From positions 36,531-100,530 of the forward strand of contig CAYPIE010000010.1 in the NCBI GenBank assembly GCA_964410665.1: a stretch of 64,000 bases of DNA, in the 5' to 3' direction. This document shows positions 1 through 9,055 of this stretch, piece by piece. Each line of letters opens with the position of its first letter. Positions within the stretch are counted from its first letter, which is position 1. A program made the position numbers and the translations under genes. This DNA comes from CAYPIE01 sp964410665 (lineage in GTDB: Bacteria; Planctomycetota; Planctomycetia; Gemmatales; Gemmataceae). The notes below the pieces were generated by a model. That model was not told the origin of the DNA. It saw nothing but the letters and a program-made list of their open reading frames with translations, and ran no database searches.

Positions 1-3000
1 AGTTCCTGCGCGACTCCGCGGCCATCATCAGTGACCAGAACCACCCCGCTGGGCAGAGTCAGGCTCGGGCGGGCGGCGATGGGGGCATCGGTGAGACGGA
101 CCAACGCACGCTGCACCTCCAGTTGCCGCTCGGAGGGCTTGGTGGCTTCGGGCTTGGTCGTGGAGGTGGGCTCGGTGGTCACCGAGGTGTCGCTGCTGGT
201 GGCGGCGGTTAAGACGCTGGCGAGGTAATCGATGATCCCTCGCAGAGTTTTAATGGTGGTGAGCTTCTCCATCTCCAGCTGGCCGGACTGGGCTTCCTGG
301 TCGGAGGTGTTCATCGATTCGGCTAGCTCGCCGAGGATCTCCACCCGTTTGATCGAGTCGATCCCAAGGTCGGCCTCGAGATCGAGGTCCAGCCCGAGCA
401 TCTCCTTCGGATAACCGGTACGTTCGCTGACCATGTCGATCAAGCGGTTCTCCACCCAATTGCGGTCCAAGGTCGGCATGGCTTGGCTAGCTTCCACAAC
501 GGCCGGCTCTGCTGGAAGCGGTGTGCCGTTGGTGTCGCTCGTCACTGGGGCAGGGTTGGTGGTAGCAGGAGAATGGTAGCCATTGCCCGTATAGGTGGCG
601 GGGGTAGGCATGGCCGGCAGGGTAGGCTCGGTGAGTCCACGCGTGTCTCCGTTCAGAAACGTGGTCATGATCGATTTCTGCGTATCCAAGAACTTGGCCA
701 TCAGATCCTGGAAGCGTAGTAGCACCTGTGTCGCCTCATCCGAGGCTCCCAGAGGAGGGGGACCGGGGCGGGTCGGAGCAGGGTGGTGACCATTGACCCC
801 CACCGGTGGGGTGGTCGTGGGTGGAGATGTGGATACAGGTTGTGATTTGGGCATCGTCGGGGGACTCACCGGGGGTGCTTCGGTTAGTTTGAGCTTTTTC
901 AGACCGGGGTGATCGGGCCGGGGGGCCTGTCCCAGCAGCAACGGTTCCTCGGCTTGGTAGGGCCGATTGCGGACACTGTTGCTGACCCAAGTTGTCGGGG
1001 TGGGTGTGGAGGCCTCTTCAGCAAGACGCTCGAGGTTGAGTGGTTGCAGGTCACGACTGCGATAGAGTAGGTCGAGTTGAGCCGGCACTCCATGGGTTAG
1101 TAACTTCCCAAGCAAGTGTTGCAACTGCACCAGCCCTGGTCGGGCCTTCACATCACAAGCCACCGCCAGATGCTCCTGATTGGTAAGCGTCTGCTGCACC
1201 AATCCGGTCAGGACATTCCCAGCGCCAACTTCGATAAAGACACGCACTCCCGCGTCATACATGGCTTCAATCTGTTCGCGGAAATGGACGGGGGAAACCA
1301 CATGCTCGGCCAGTTGTTTGCCGATGGCTGCAGGATCGCTCGGGTAGGGTTTGGCTGTGGTGTTGGCATAAACCGGGAAGCGAGGAGATTGCATGGGGGT
1401 AGCGGCGATGGCATCGGCCAGCGGCTCTCGGGCTGCCTCCACCAACGGCGAATGGAAGGCACAAGCTACAGGAATCTGCTGAGCACGCACTTGGCGTTCT
1501 TGGCAGCGTTTTAGTACCGCGTCAATGCCTGCTTCCGTCCCCGAGACGACGGTTTGCTTGGGGGCATTGCGGTTGGCGATCGTAACGCCCTCCAGGCCAT
1601 CAAGAAGCGTCTGAGCGGTCGCCGCATCCGCCTCGAGGGCGGCCATCGTGCCAGTTCCCTTCTGGGTCGCCGTCCGAATAATGTCTCCGCGGCGGTGGGA
1701 AAGCCGCAACAAATCATCAGGCTGAAAGACTCCGGCAGCGGCGAGAGCGACAAATTCGCCGTAACTATGTCCGGCTACACAATCGGGCTGCACACCTAGC
1801 TCGTGTAACAACTGGAGTAGACCAAGGCTCGTAGCACCCAGAGCAGGCTGGGCAACTTCGGTCTGGGTGAGCGCGGCTTGAGCGGCTTTCTCAGCCTCGA
1901 GGGTGAAGGTGGAAGGGGGATACAGGTAGGTACTGAGCGGCCGATTCAAGCACTCCGTTAAGACCTGGTTCGCTTGGTCGAGCTCTTGCCGTACTTGGTC
2001 AAAGGTGACGGCAATTTGAGCAAGCATATTGACATATTGAGATCCTTGGCCGGGGAAGAGGAAGGCGATATTCCCAAATCGTCGCGAAGGGAGTTCCGAG
2101 AAATAAACACCTTGGGGGAGGTCCAACGTGGGGGTGTCTCCGCTCAGGTACTCCAAAGCCTGTTGAAGTTTGCTGACCAGGTCATCGTGGGATTGTGCGA
2201 CCACAGCGAGGGTCGGTGCATCGCCAGCGGAGGCAGAACGCCACAGACTGAAGGCCAGACGACTTAGCGAGGGCCGGGCACCTTGGTTCAACGCGTCGGT
2301 CACCTGCCGTACAGAAGCTATGAGTTTCGCGCGAGTGGGCCGTCGCCAGACCAGGAGTTCCGCTGGCCAGGTGGTCAGACCCGCGGGGGCGTCCCCAAGG
2401 TAGTCGCGGGTATACTCTTCAAGCACGGTGTGGAAGTTCGTGCCTCCGAAGCCAAAGGCGCTCACTCCCGCGTAGCGAGGGCGGGCCTGGCCATGCACCC
2501 AGGGCCGGGGCTCGGTGTTCAGGTACAGCGGGCCATCTTCGAAGTTACCGCGTGGGTTGGGTTGTTCGACCAAGGTCGGTGGCAACACCTTGTGATACAG
2601 GGCTTTGACCGCCTTGATGAGCCCAGCGATACCGGCGGCACATTTGGAATGGCCGATCATGGACTTGACCGATCCCAGGGCACAACTTTGTGGCGTTGCT
2701 CCTGCCTCGCGGAAGACCTGGCCAAGCGACTGAGCTTCCGTTTGGTCACCCACCACGGTACCAGTACCATGCGCCTCGACCAGACCCACCCAAGCGGGCG
2801 GGATGCCCGCTTGCGCGTAAGCACGATTTAACGCACGTAACTGACCCTCAGGTCGCGGTGCGGTCAGGCCTTTGTCTTTGCCATCACTCGACGCGCCGAT
2901 CCCCTTGATCACCGCGTAGATGGTATCCCCATCACGCTCGGCATCGGCCAAGCGTTTGAGCACCACCGCGCCGATTCCCTCGCTGAGAGCGATCCCATCG

Positions 3001-5855
3001 GCACCGGCATCAAACGGTCGACAGCGGCCGCGAGGCGACAACGCATGCGTCTTGCTGAAGGCCATATAGGCATAGGGGGTCTGCACGGTATCGGCGCCCA
3101 TGGCAATGGCCACGTCACTGGTTCCCGTCTCCAACTCACGGATGCACGCATGGACAGCAGCGAGCGACGAGCCACATGCCGCATCAATCGCGTAATTGGG
3201 GCCACCAAGGTTGAAGCGGTTGGTGATACGTCCCACCGCGACATTGAGCAAAATCCCTGGAAAAGAGTCCTCGGTCCAGTCGGGCAGAATCGGCTCACAA
3301 GCCCCAACCACCTGCGAGGAACGCACCGGGATGCCGGGGACATGGTCGAGCATGGGCAAACAGGTACGGAATCCATAGGCGACTGCCAGCGGGCTGCCAC
3401 CCCCGCCGATACCCAGGATGGCGGCGGTGCGATCTCGGTTGAATGGACGCTGAGCATAGCCAGCATTGGCAAGGGCATGACGAACCACTTCGAGCAGATA
3501 GAGCTGTAGCGGTTCAATCGACTTCAGGCTATTGGGGGTGATGCCATAGGTGAGTGGATCAAAGTGAATGTCATCTAGGAAGCCACCCCATTTGGAAATA
3601 ATTTTGTCTTTGGCCCGTGGATTTGGATCGTAGTAGAGCCGCCAGTCCCAGTGGCTGGCCGGTATTTCGTCGACCGCATTGACCTTGTGCAGGATGTTGT
3701 CCCAGTACTGGGTGAGGTTGCCCGCCTTGGGGTAGTAGCAGGCCATGCCGACGATGGCAATATCGCAGGGTGCGGGCGCCGCCTCGATGGGGGTCTCGCG
3801 TTGCGGGAGTTGATGGAGATAGCGAAGGGATTCCTGGCAGACCTCGGCATGCAGGGCAGCCATGGTGGTTTGCTGCTGACGCAAGCCGGCCACTTGGCCG
3901 ATCATATACATGCCCCGCTGATATTGCTCCGCATCGCTGACCATGCTCAGCTTCTGCGGTCCATTGCCTTGGGACTGGCGATCCAGCCCCTTGGAGGCGA
4001 TCCGCAGCCGGCCCATGTTCATCCATTCCAGTGTCTTGACGATCTCTTCATGGGAACGACCCTCCTGTTCGAGACGACGCTTCTCGCGTTCGAAATGATC
4101 GTGGTAGGGGGTGGGAACGCAGCGAATCGCATGTCCAGGGCCGGTCTGAAGTAATACCGTCTCTTGACAGCTCAGTGCGGCCGCTTGGAATCGTGGCACA
4201 ATCGCTCCACTGGCCACGGCTTCCTCGGTGAACAGATAGGCGGTACCCATCAAGATACCGACGGCAACTCCACGCTCGGCCAGAGGCGCGGCCAGTGCGG
4301 CGACCATGGCACTGGAGCGGGCGTCGTGAATGCCCCCGGCAAAGGCCACCTGGAGATCCTCGCCCGAGCCATGGGAGCCAAGGTGGTCAAGAATCGTCTG
4401 GATCATGGTGTTCCAAAGGACCAGGCTGGTCCGCGGCCCGACATGCCCACCGCACTCGCGTCCTTCAAAAATGAAGCGGCGGGCTCCATCTTTGAGAAAA
4501 CGCTTGAGCAGACCGGGAGATGGGACGTGTAACCAAGTCGCGATCCCTTGGTCTTCAAGCTCCTTGGCCTGGTCCGGGCGTCCGCCAGCGATGATGGCAA
4601 ACGGTGGCTTATATTGGGCAATCGCCGCCAGTTGCTCCGCGCGAATTTCTGGCGGGACAAAGCCCAGGATGCCAACTCCCCACGATCGCTCGCCAATGCG
4701 TGCCTGAGTTTCCTCGAGCAGCCGTTCGGTATCGGCTTTCCGCAACAACGCCAAAGCGAGGAAGGGAAGCCCGCCGGCCTCGGCCACCGCCTCGGCGAAG
4801 GCGGCAGTGTCACTGACCCGGGTCATGGGACCCTGGAGGATCGGATAGCGGGTGCGATGCTGTTGGGCCAGCCGAGCTCCCTGGTGGAGCGGCTGCAGGC
4901 GTTGGGCCAGGTGCACGGCGTTTGCAGCGGCCTCGACCAGTCCCTGGATGACGCCGCCCACCGTGACAAACTGCTCCGCCAGCGACCTGGCACTGGCAGC
5001 GTCTTGTCCAAGGTGCCAGAGGGCTTCATCACCGATCCCGCGGGAGAGCCGGGTAATCACATCTTGCCAAGCCTGGCGTTGTTCGGGCTCCGACTGCATC
5101 GAATGAAAGATCCGCTGCTCCTCACGCAGGGCCTCTTCGAGAGCGGACCAGCCGGGGCGGCTAAACACCCGGAAGGGCTGTCCCAGGCGTTCGCCGAGAA
5201 TCTGTGTAGTACTACCATCAAAGGCACTAAGCCAATGCCGGAATTCATCGTTGAGAGGTGATTCGCGTGTCAGTAAGAGCTGATGATCCAGCACCACCCC
5301 GGCAGCGCCGCCGACCTGCGCTGCGGCAATGGTATGCAGACCGACCCCGCCTTGCAACCAGGCGGGCAGGGTGAGTTGATGCTCGGCGGCGTAGTGGGCC
5401 CAGGCTTGCAACAGCACAAAACTCGTCGTCTGGCTGACCCGACCACCGGCTTCATGTCCCTTAAGGATGAGGGCATCGACCTGGAGCTCGACGCCTCGTT
5501 GGGCCTCGGCCAAGGTTGTGGCTTCCCAGGCGATGAGACGTTGTTGGGCACGGAGGGTATGAATCCAGGTATGCGTATCTGACTGGGGTCCGCCAGCGAG
5601 GACGACCCATTGTAAACGATTGTCGGGGAAGGCAGTTAGGGACTCGAGGAATTGACCGGCGTTGCTGCCGAGTTTGACGCCGAAAGGAGTCCGTGTATGG
5701 CGTTGCAGTTGTGCGAGGGCTGGAGCGATCCCGGGCTGGACAGAAGCATGCTCAAGGTCGAGCACGCCCAAGGCCCCAGCACGACAAGCCGCGATCGCCA
5801 ACTTCGGATCGATCCACCCGGCAGGGGTGAATAGCATGATGTCAGAACTACGCAT
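1..5855 (-). CDS. PUFA-synthase-like type I polyketide synthase, N-terminal fragment (NMO-like x2, KS, AT, ACP, start of KR)
   Basis: This frame starts at ATG 5855-5853, with an AGAAGGGA-like ribosome site about 8 nt upstream, and runs off the left edge after about 1,951 residues. Domains in order: two TIM-barrel segments resembling nitronate monooxygenase/PfaD-type enoyl reductase (about 1-300, with GHEAGGR near 130; about 335-640, with ECGGHVG near 465); a ketosynthase (about 697-1148) with Cys894 in AACGSS, His1029 in HGTGT and His1069 in GHSKCAAG; an acyltransferase (about 1262-1560) with Ser1364 in GHSYGEF; a Pro/Thr-rich linker; and one acyl carrier domain with Ser1834 in LGIDSIKR. The last residues (VVLVTDDG) look like the start of a ketoreductase. 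KS-AT-ACP-KR order and the LGIDSIKR site are typical of PfaA-like secondary lipid synthases. The product is unknown. Fusion of reductase-like barrels in front of KS is unusual, because PfaD is normally a separate protein. Confidence 0.9.
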   Translation of the reverse strand, partial: MRSSDIMLFTPAGWIDPKLAIAACRAGALGVLDLEHASVQPGIAPALAQLQRHTRTPFGVKLGSNAGQFLESLTAFPDNRLQWVVLAGGPQSDTHTWIHTLRAQQRLIAWEATTLAEAQRGVELQVDALILKGHEAGGRVSQTTSFVLLQAWAHYAAEHQLTLPAWLQGGVGLHTIAAAQVGGAAGVVLDHQLLLTRESPLNDEFRHWLSAFDGSTTQILGERLGQPFRVFSRPGWSALEEALREEQRIFHSMQSEPEQRQAWQDVITRLSRGIGDEALWHLGQDAASARSLAEQFVTVGGVIQGLVEAAANAVHLAQRLQPLHQGARLAQQHRTRYPILQGPMTRVSDTAAFAEAVAEAGGLPFLALALLRKADTERLLEETQARIGERSWGVGILGFVPPEIRAEQLAAIAQYKPPFAIIAGGRPDQAKELEDQGIATWLHVPSPGLLKRFLKDGARRFIFEGRECGGHVGPRTSLVLWNTMIQTILDHLGSHGSGEDLQVAFAGGIHDARSSAMVAALAAPLAERGVAVGILMGTAYLFTEEAVASGAIVPRFQAAALSCQETVLLQTGPGHAIRCVPTPYHDHFEREKRRLEQEGRSHEEIVKTLEWMNMGRLRIASKGLDRQSQGNGPQKLSMVSDAEQYQRGMYMIGQVAGLRQQQTTMAALHAEVCQESLRYLHQLPQRETPIEAAPAPCDIAIVGMACYYPKAGNLTQYWDNILHKVNAVDEIPASHWDWRLYYDPNPRAKDKIISKWGGFLDDIHFDPLTYGITPNSLKSIEPLQLYLLEVVRHALANAGYAQRPFNRDRTAAILGIGGGGSPLAVAYGFRTCLPMLDHVPGIPVRSSQVVGACEPILPDWTEDSFPGILLNVAVGRITNRFNLGGPNYAIDAACGSSLAAVHACIRELETGTSDVAIAMGADTVQTPYAYMAFSKTHALSPRGRCRPFDAGADGIALSEGIGAVVLKRLADAERDGDTIYAVIKGIGASSDGKDKGLTAPRPEGQLRALNRAYAQAGIPPAWVGLVEAHGTGTVVGDQTEAQSLGQVFREAGATPQSCALGSVKSMIGHSKCAAGIAGLIKAVKALYHKVLPPTLVEQPNPRGNFEDGPLYLNTEPRPWVHGQARPRYAGVSAFGFGGTNFHTVLEEYTRDYLGDAPAGLTTWPAELLVWRRPTRAKLIASVRQVTDALNQGARPSLSRLAFSLWRSASAGDAPTLAVVAQSHDDLVSKLQQALEYLSGDTPTLDLPQGVYFSELPSRRFGNIAFLFPGQGSQYVNMLAQIAVTFDQVRQELDQANQVLTECLNRPLSTYLYPPSTFTLEAEKAAQAALTQTEVAQPALGATSLGLLQLLHELGVQPDCVAGHSYGEFVALAAAGVFQPDDLLRLSHRRGDIIRTATQKGTGTMAALEADAATAQTLLDGLEGVTIANRNAPKQTVVSGTEAGIDAVLKRCQERQVRAQQIPVACAFHSPLVEAAREPLADAIAATPMQSPRFPVYANTTAKPYPSDPAAIGKQLAEHVVSPVHFREQIEAMYDAGVRVFIEVGAGNVLTGLVQQTLTNQEHLAVACDVKARPGLVQLQHLLGKLLTHGVPAQLDLLYRSRDLQPLNLERLAEEASTPTPTTWVSNSVRNRPYQAEEPLLLGQAPRPDHPGLKKLKLTEAPPVSPPTMPKSQPVSTSPPTTTPPVGVNGHHPAPTRPGPPPLGASDEATQVLLRFQDLMAKFLDTQKSIMTTFLNGDTRGLTEPTLPAMPTPATYTGNGYHSPATTNPAPVTSDTNGTPLPAEPAVVEASQAMPTLDRNWVENRLIDMVSERTGYPKEMLGLDLDLEADLGIDSIKRVEILGELAESMNTSDQEAQSGQLEMEKLTTIKTLRGIIDYLASVLTAATSSDTSVTTEPTSTTKPEATKPSERQLEVQRALVRLTDAPIAARPSLTLPSGVVLVTDDGRGVAQE

Positions 5856-6346
5856 GTGGATATCCCTTCTCGGCAGAGGATACGGCGTGCTCCCGGGTCC
5901 CAGGCATGGGGAAGGAAACGCCGTTCGACCGCCGGGAACTGTCGGCAGACGAACCGAAATCGTAGGGCGCCCGGAGTTTGGAAATCAGGTAGGAGGCAAG
6001 GTCGGTTCGAAAGATTAATTTACCTGTTCTATCCAAGCTTTGGCAACCGGGACAATTCATCTTGTTTGACAGTGCCGTGTCTCGAAAACCCATTTCAGCC
6101 TGGAATTGTGGCCCATTGCGAATTTTTGCTTGATGATAGCCCATTTTCGCGAGCCAGGTTAAGAGAGTGACCGCCCGAGGACACAGATTGCGCCGCGCCC
6201 ACGACGCGTTTGCGCGGTTGCAGCGACTTCAGCGAAATCCCCCACGGGCTGCGTAGAATTCCTTGCCTTGAACTGCCGAAAAGACCGATGTTTCCAGCAT
6301 GCTGCTTTTGCCCGAAAGCCCGGATTTTCTCGGGAGTACTGCGATC
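5856..6346. promoter_or_regulatory. Divergent intergenic region between the synthase and the S49-like gene
   Basis: About 490 bases separate two divergent genes, so it should hold promoters for both. I see no clear operator palindrome or strong consensus promoter. A minus-strand open frame at 6144-5848 with a CPGC motif overlaps the synthase start, but I have no evidence that it is coding. Confidence 0.35.
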
Positions 6347-7396
6347 ATGCGAAGCTGCGTGTTGGTAGGGTTGTGCCTACTGCTGGGGGGATGTCGTCAC
6401 CCGCTCCAGTTCGTCACCGAGAGCTCCATCGATGGCACCTTGCAGACGGAGAGCCGCGTGGCCTTTGACACGCCTCCTTTGCAAGAAGCCAGTGCGATTC
6501 GTCCTTTCGCGGTCGAGGGACCGCTGGACCCCTGTCGACCACGTGTCGCCTTAGTGGATGTCGATGGCTTGCTCCTGAATAGTCACTTTACCGGTCTGCT
6601 GTCTCAGGGCGAGAATCCGGTGGCACTTTTTCGCGAAAAATTGCGCGCGGTCGCCGTCGACCCCCTGGTCCGTGCCGTGGTGATCCGCATCAATAGTCCG
6701 GGCGGGAGCGTCACCGCCAGTGACACCATGCGTCAAGAGCTCGTGCGTTTTCGCCAACAGACCGGCTTGCCCGTGGTGGTCAGTGTGCAGGATGTCGGCA
6801 CGGGCGGGGCGTATTATCTCGCCACCGCGGCCGATGTGATCCAGACCCATCCGACTAGTTTGGTCGGGGGCATCGGCGTGTTAATCAATTTCTACAATCT
6901 ACGCGACTTGTTACAGCAGTTTAATATTATCCCGGAAGAAGTGAAATCCGGGGATCTGATTGATATGGGCAGCAGTGCTCGGATGCTCACTGATCAGGAG
7001 AAAAAGCTCTTCCAGGCCATGGCCGATGAATATCACGAACGGTTCAAGACGGCCGTTCGTCAGGCTCGGAAGCTTGAGGAGCCCGAGGAGGAGCTGTTCG
7101 ATGGCCGCATCGTGACGGCGAGCCAAGCCCAGACCGCGGGGCTCATCGACCGGATCGGGTATTTAGAAGATGCGCTCCATTTCGCGGCAGAACTGGGCAA
7201 AGCTCCTGGGTCCCAGGTGGTGTTTTATCGCCGCGACACCGATGTGCCGCGTTCGATTTACTCGATCACGCCCAATGTGCCGCTCTTGTCCGCGGGCGTG
7301 TTCCCAAGTATTCCCGGCTTTGATCGCGCCAAGCTCCCTGGGTTTTTGTACCTGTGGCAACCGGAGCTCAGCCTTGAGAAGCTCGCGGGCAAATGA
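6347..7396 (+). CDS. S49 (SppA/signal peptide peptidase A-like) lipoprotein, probably catalytically degenerate
   Basis: The start is ATG 6347, preceded by GGGAG about 10 nt upstream. It gives a short hydrophobic leader ending in the lipobox LLGGC (Cys16), so the product should be a membrane-anchored lipoprotein of 349 residues. An upstream in-frame ATG at 6299 would bury this leader. The S49 fold is clear from INSPGGSV, GTGGAYYLATAAD and GGIGVLINFY. SppA proteins use a Ser in the (A)SGG motif and a Lys in the following KSGxxKD segment. Here these positions read Thr152 (GTGGAYY) and Ile205 (SGDLIDMGS). By eye both catalytic residues are therefore replaced, suggesting a pseudoenzyme or a Thr-dependent variant. 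The family call is firm; the loss of activity is inferred from a remembered motif alignment. Confidence 0.82.
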   Translation: MRSCVLVGLCLLLGGCRHPLQFVTESSIDGTLQTESRVAFDTPPLQEASAIRPFAVEGPLDPCRPRVALVDVDGLLLNSHFTGLLSQGENPVALFREKLRAVAVDPLVRAVVIRINSPGGSVTASDTMRQELVRFRQQTGLPVVVSVQDVGTGGAYYLATAADVIQTHPTSLVGGIGVLINFYNLRDLLQQFNIIPEEVKSGDLIDMGSSARMLTDQEKKLFQAMADEYHERFKTAVRQARKLEEPEEELFDGRIVTASQAQTAGLIDRIGYLEDALHFAAELGKAPGSQVVFYRRDTDVPRSIYSITPNVPLLSAGVFPSIPGFDRAKLPGFLYLWQPELSLEKLAGK

Positions 7397-7520
7397 TCGA
7401 CGCCAAAAATCGTCCCCTCTTGCCTGGGAAAAGCGATCAACTGGTAGCGTCGTGCGTGTTCGACGCAAGTGCCCGATGGTCGTATGGGCCGATCCTGGCC
7501 CGGTGGAGGGGACGAACCCC

Positions 7521-8471
7521 ATGGCCCGTATGAAACGCCCCGCCTGGCCGATCCCACAATACGGCGATGGCACGTACTTGGTACCCAAGCTCAAGTCGAA
7601 AACCGGCCACTGGTATCTTTGTCGGGTCCAGTCGGGTGATAGCTTTGTCACATTGGCTCGACTGGACGGCTGGTCCAATGTCTGGGAATTGATTGAGGCC
7701 AACTTCCGCACCCGTGATCCCGAAGAGATCAACTGGTATCTGAAGCACTATGTCGGCTGTACGGCGAAGAGCCCGGATGGTCAGAACTTCGAGTTCTCGA
7801 GTACCGATTCGCCGGGGCTTATCTACACTCAGCATATTGTCTATCGCAAAGGGAAGCCCCCGATCATCAAGTTGCTTCACTTGATCGAGTCGGTGCTGAG
7901 CGATGCCAAGATAAAATGGGTTAACTTTAGCATTTTTGGCGGTTACCGGATCCAGCCATCCCTGTTTCGTGATGTCCGCGACTGCATCCGAAACGGCTGG
8001 ATTCAGGTCCTCCACGCTCCGAAGCTGTCGGCCGACGGGGAATATACCGCGGCCACCAATCGCTTCCGTGTGCGTACCACCGCGAATAGTGCTGAGAATG
8101 CTGGTCTGATTGTCCATGAGGCGGTGCATGCCGGTTTTGATTTTCGCACCATCTTCGGTCCGCGTTCGATCAATAAAGCATATTCCGAAGCCATGGCCTA
8201 TTTGGCCCAGGCTCTGTTTTACCACTGGAAGACCGGCAATCATTTGGCAGGGAGTCCCTCCGAGGGGACGATTTTCGATCGGGCCAACGACATTGTCATC
8301 GAGATCGTCGATCGTCAACTCCGCGGCGTGCTCAAGCCAGGCGAAGCGTACCAGGTGCCCAAGCGGATGGCTGAAGCGCTGGCCAACGCGGTCAACGCCA
8401 GCCCGCGCTACGCGGGCTCGCTCGCCAAACGGTCTCACTACGATGGAATCGAGGATCCGCGTTTGTTCTGA
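7521..8471 (+). CDS. LysM-like and HExxH (zincin-like) domain protein of unknown function
   Basis: I chose ATG 7521 because GGAGGGG lies about 10 nt upstream; an in-frame ATG at 7476 has no such site. The 316-residue product has no evident signal peptide. Residues about 35-80 (VQSGDSFVTLARLDGW...) resemble a LysM-type repeat. Around residue 199 is HEAVH (His199, Glu200, His203), followed by Glu223 in YSEAMAYLAQ, the spacing expected for a gluzincin zinc site in which a downstream Glu is the third ligand. A metallopeptidase-like role is therefore possible, but I do not recognise the family. It lies 124 nt downstream of the S49-like gene on the same strand, so the two may be co-transcribed. It converges with the small secreted-protein gene that ends at 8513. 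Confidence 0.7.
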   Translation: MARMKRPAWPIPQYGDGTYLVPKLKSKTGHWYLCRVQSGDSFVTLARLDGWSNVWELIEANFRTRDPEEINWYLKHYVGCTAKSPDGQNFEFSSTDSPGLIYTQHIVYRKGKPPIIKLLHLIESVLSDAKIKWVNFSIFGGYRIQPSLFRDVRDCIRNGWIQVLHAPKLSADGEYTAATNRFRVRTTANSAENAGLIVHEAVHAGFDFRTIFGPRSINKAYSEAMAYLAQALFYHWKTGNHLAGSPSEGTIFDRANDIVIEIVDRQLRGVLKPGEAYQVPKRMAEALANAVNASPRYAGSLAKRSHYDGIEDPRLF

Positions 8472-8512
8472 CTACGTCACGGTCCTGAAGGGTCCTTGGG
8501 AAGAGGTGTGGA

Positions 8513-8944
8513 TCAGCCTTCTTGGCTGAGGCGCTTCAGATGTTGGAGTTGCCCGTCCTCGGTGCGGATTTTCAGTCCCTTTTGATCGATGGATAGCACT
8601 TTGTCCTTGGAAGCTGTGCCCGGTTTGACCAGGGGTGGTTCCATGTTCTTGACAACCTCCAACAGATGGCCGTTCTTGATCCTCCAGGTTGCTTCAAGTT
8701 GGTAAGTGCGGGTTTGTCCCATCTGAGTCGCCTTGATCGTGGCGGCCATGGTGCCATCGGACTTGTACTCGGCGGTGGCCTCGATCTTGATCCCCTGTCG
8801 TTCTTCGTGGAATCGCCAGTTGCCAACCAACCACTTCTGGATCGTGGCGTCGGCCAGCTTTTTGGCCGGGTCTTGCGCCCAAAGGAAACTCCCAGACAGG
8901 ACCAGTAGTGAAAGGGACAGTCGTCCCAGCCAACGGAAGGTCAT
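8513..8944 (-). CDS. Small secreted protein, lipocalin-like or extracellular beta protein
   Basis: The product is 143 residues from ATG 8944, which has GGAG 8 nt upstream; the ATG at 8950 would sit too close to that site. Residues 1-23 form a signal peptide (hydrophobic LSLSLLVLSGSFLWA) ending before QDP. The mature part has alternating polar/hydrophobic stretches such as WLVGNWRF, AEYKSDGTMAATIKA, YQLEATWRIKNGHLLEV and GLKIRTEDGQ. This suits a small beta-barrel of the kind used for copy-number-expanded secreted planctomycete proteins. No catalytic motif is visible. I do not recognise a named family; an exported binding or structural role is a guess. Confidence 0.7.
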   Translation of the reverse strand: MTFRWLGRLSLSLLVLSGSFLWAQDPAKKLADATIQKWLVGNWRFHEERQGIKIEATAEYKSDGTMAATIKATQMGQTRTYQLEATWRIKNGHLLEVVKNMEPPLVKPGTASKDKVLSIDQKGLKIRTEDGQLQHLKRLSQEG

Positions 8945-9055
8945 GACCATGGCTCCAGGAATGCGTGCAAATGCTCGCACGGCGATGGCGAAGATAGGCA
9001 TAACCTAGGCGTTTCACCGGGCGTGGCAAGCGGCGTCGAGTTGACGGCTGGCATT

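Noticed and set aside
5848..6144. 98-codon minus-strand frame with CPGC motif upstream of the synthase
   Set aside because: It overlaps the synthase start, lacks a second cysteine pair and has no recognised family.
7437..8438. A 333-codon minus-strand open frame
   Set aside because: It lies antisense to the LysM/HExxH gene, which has a good ribosome site and recognisable motifs; the antisense product is Arg-rich without family features.
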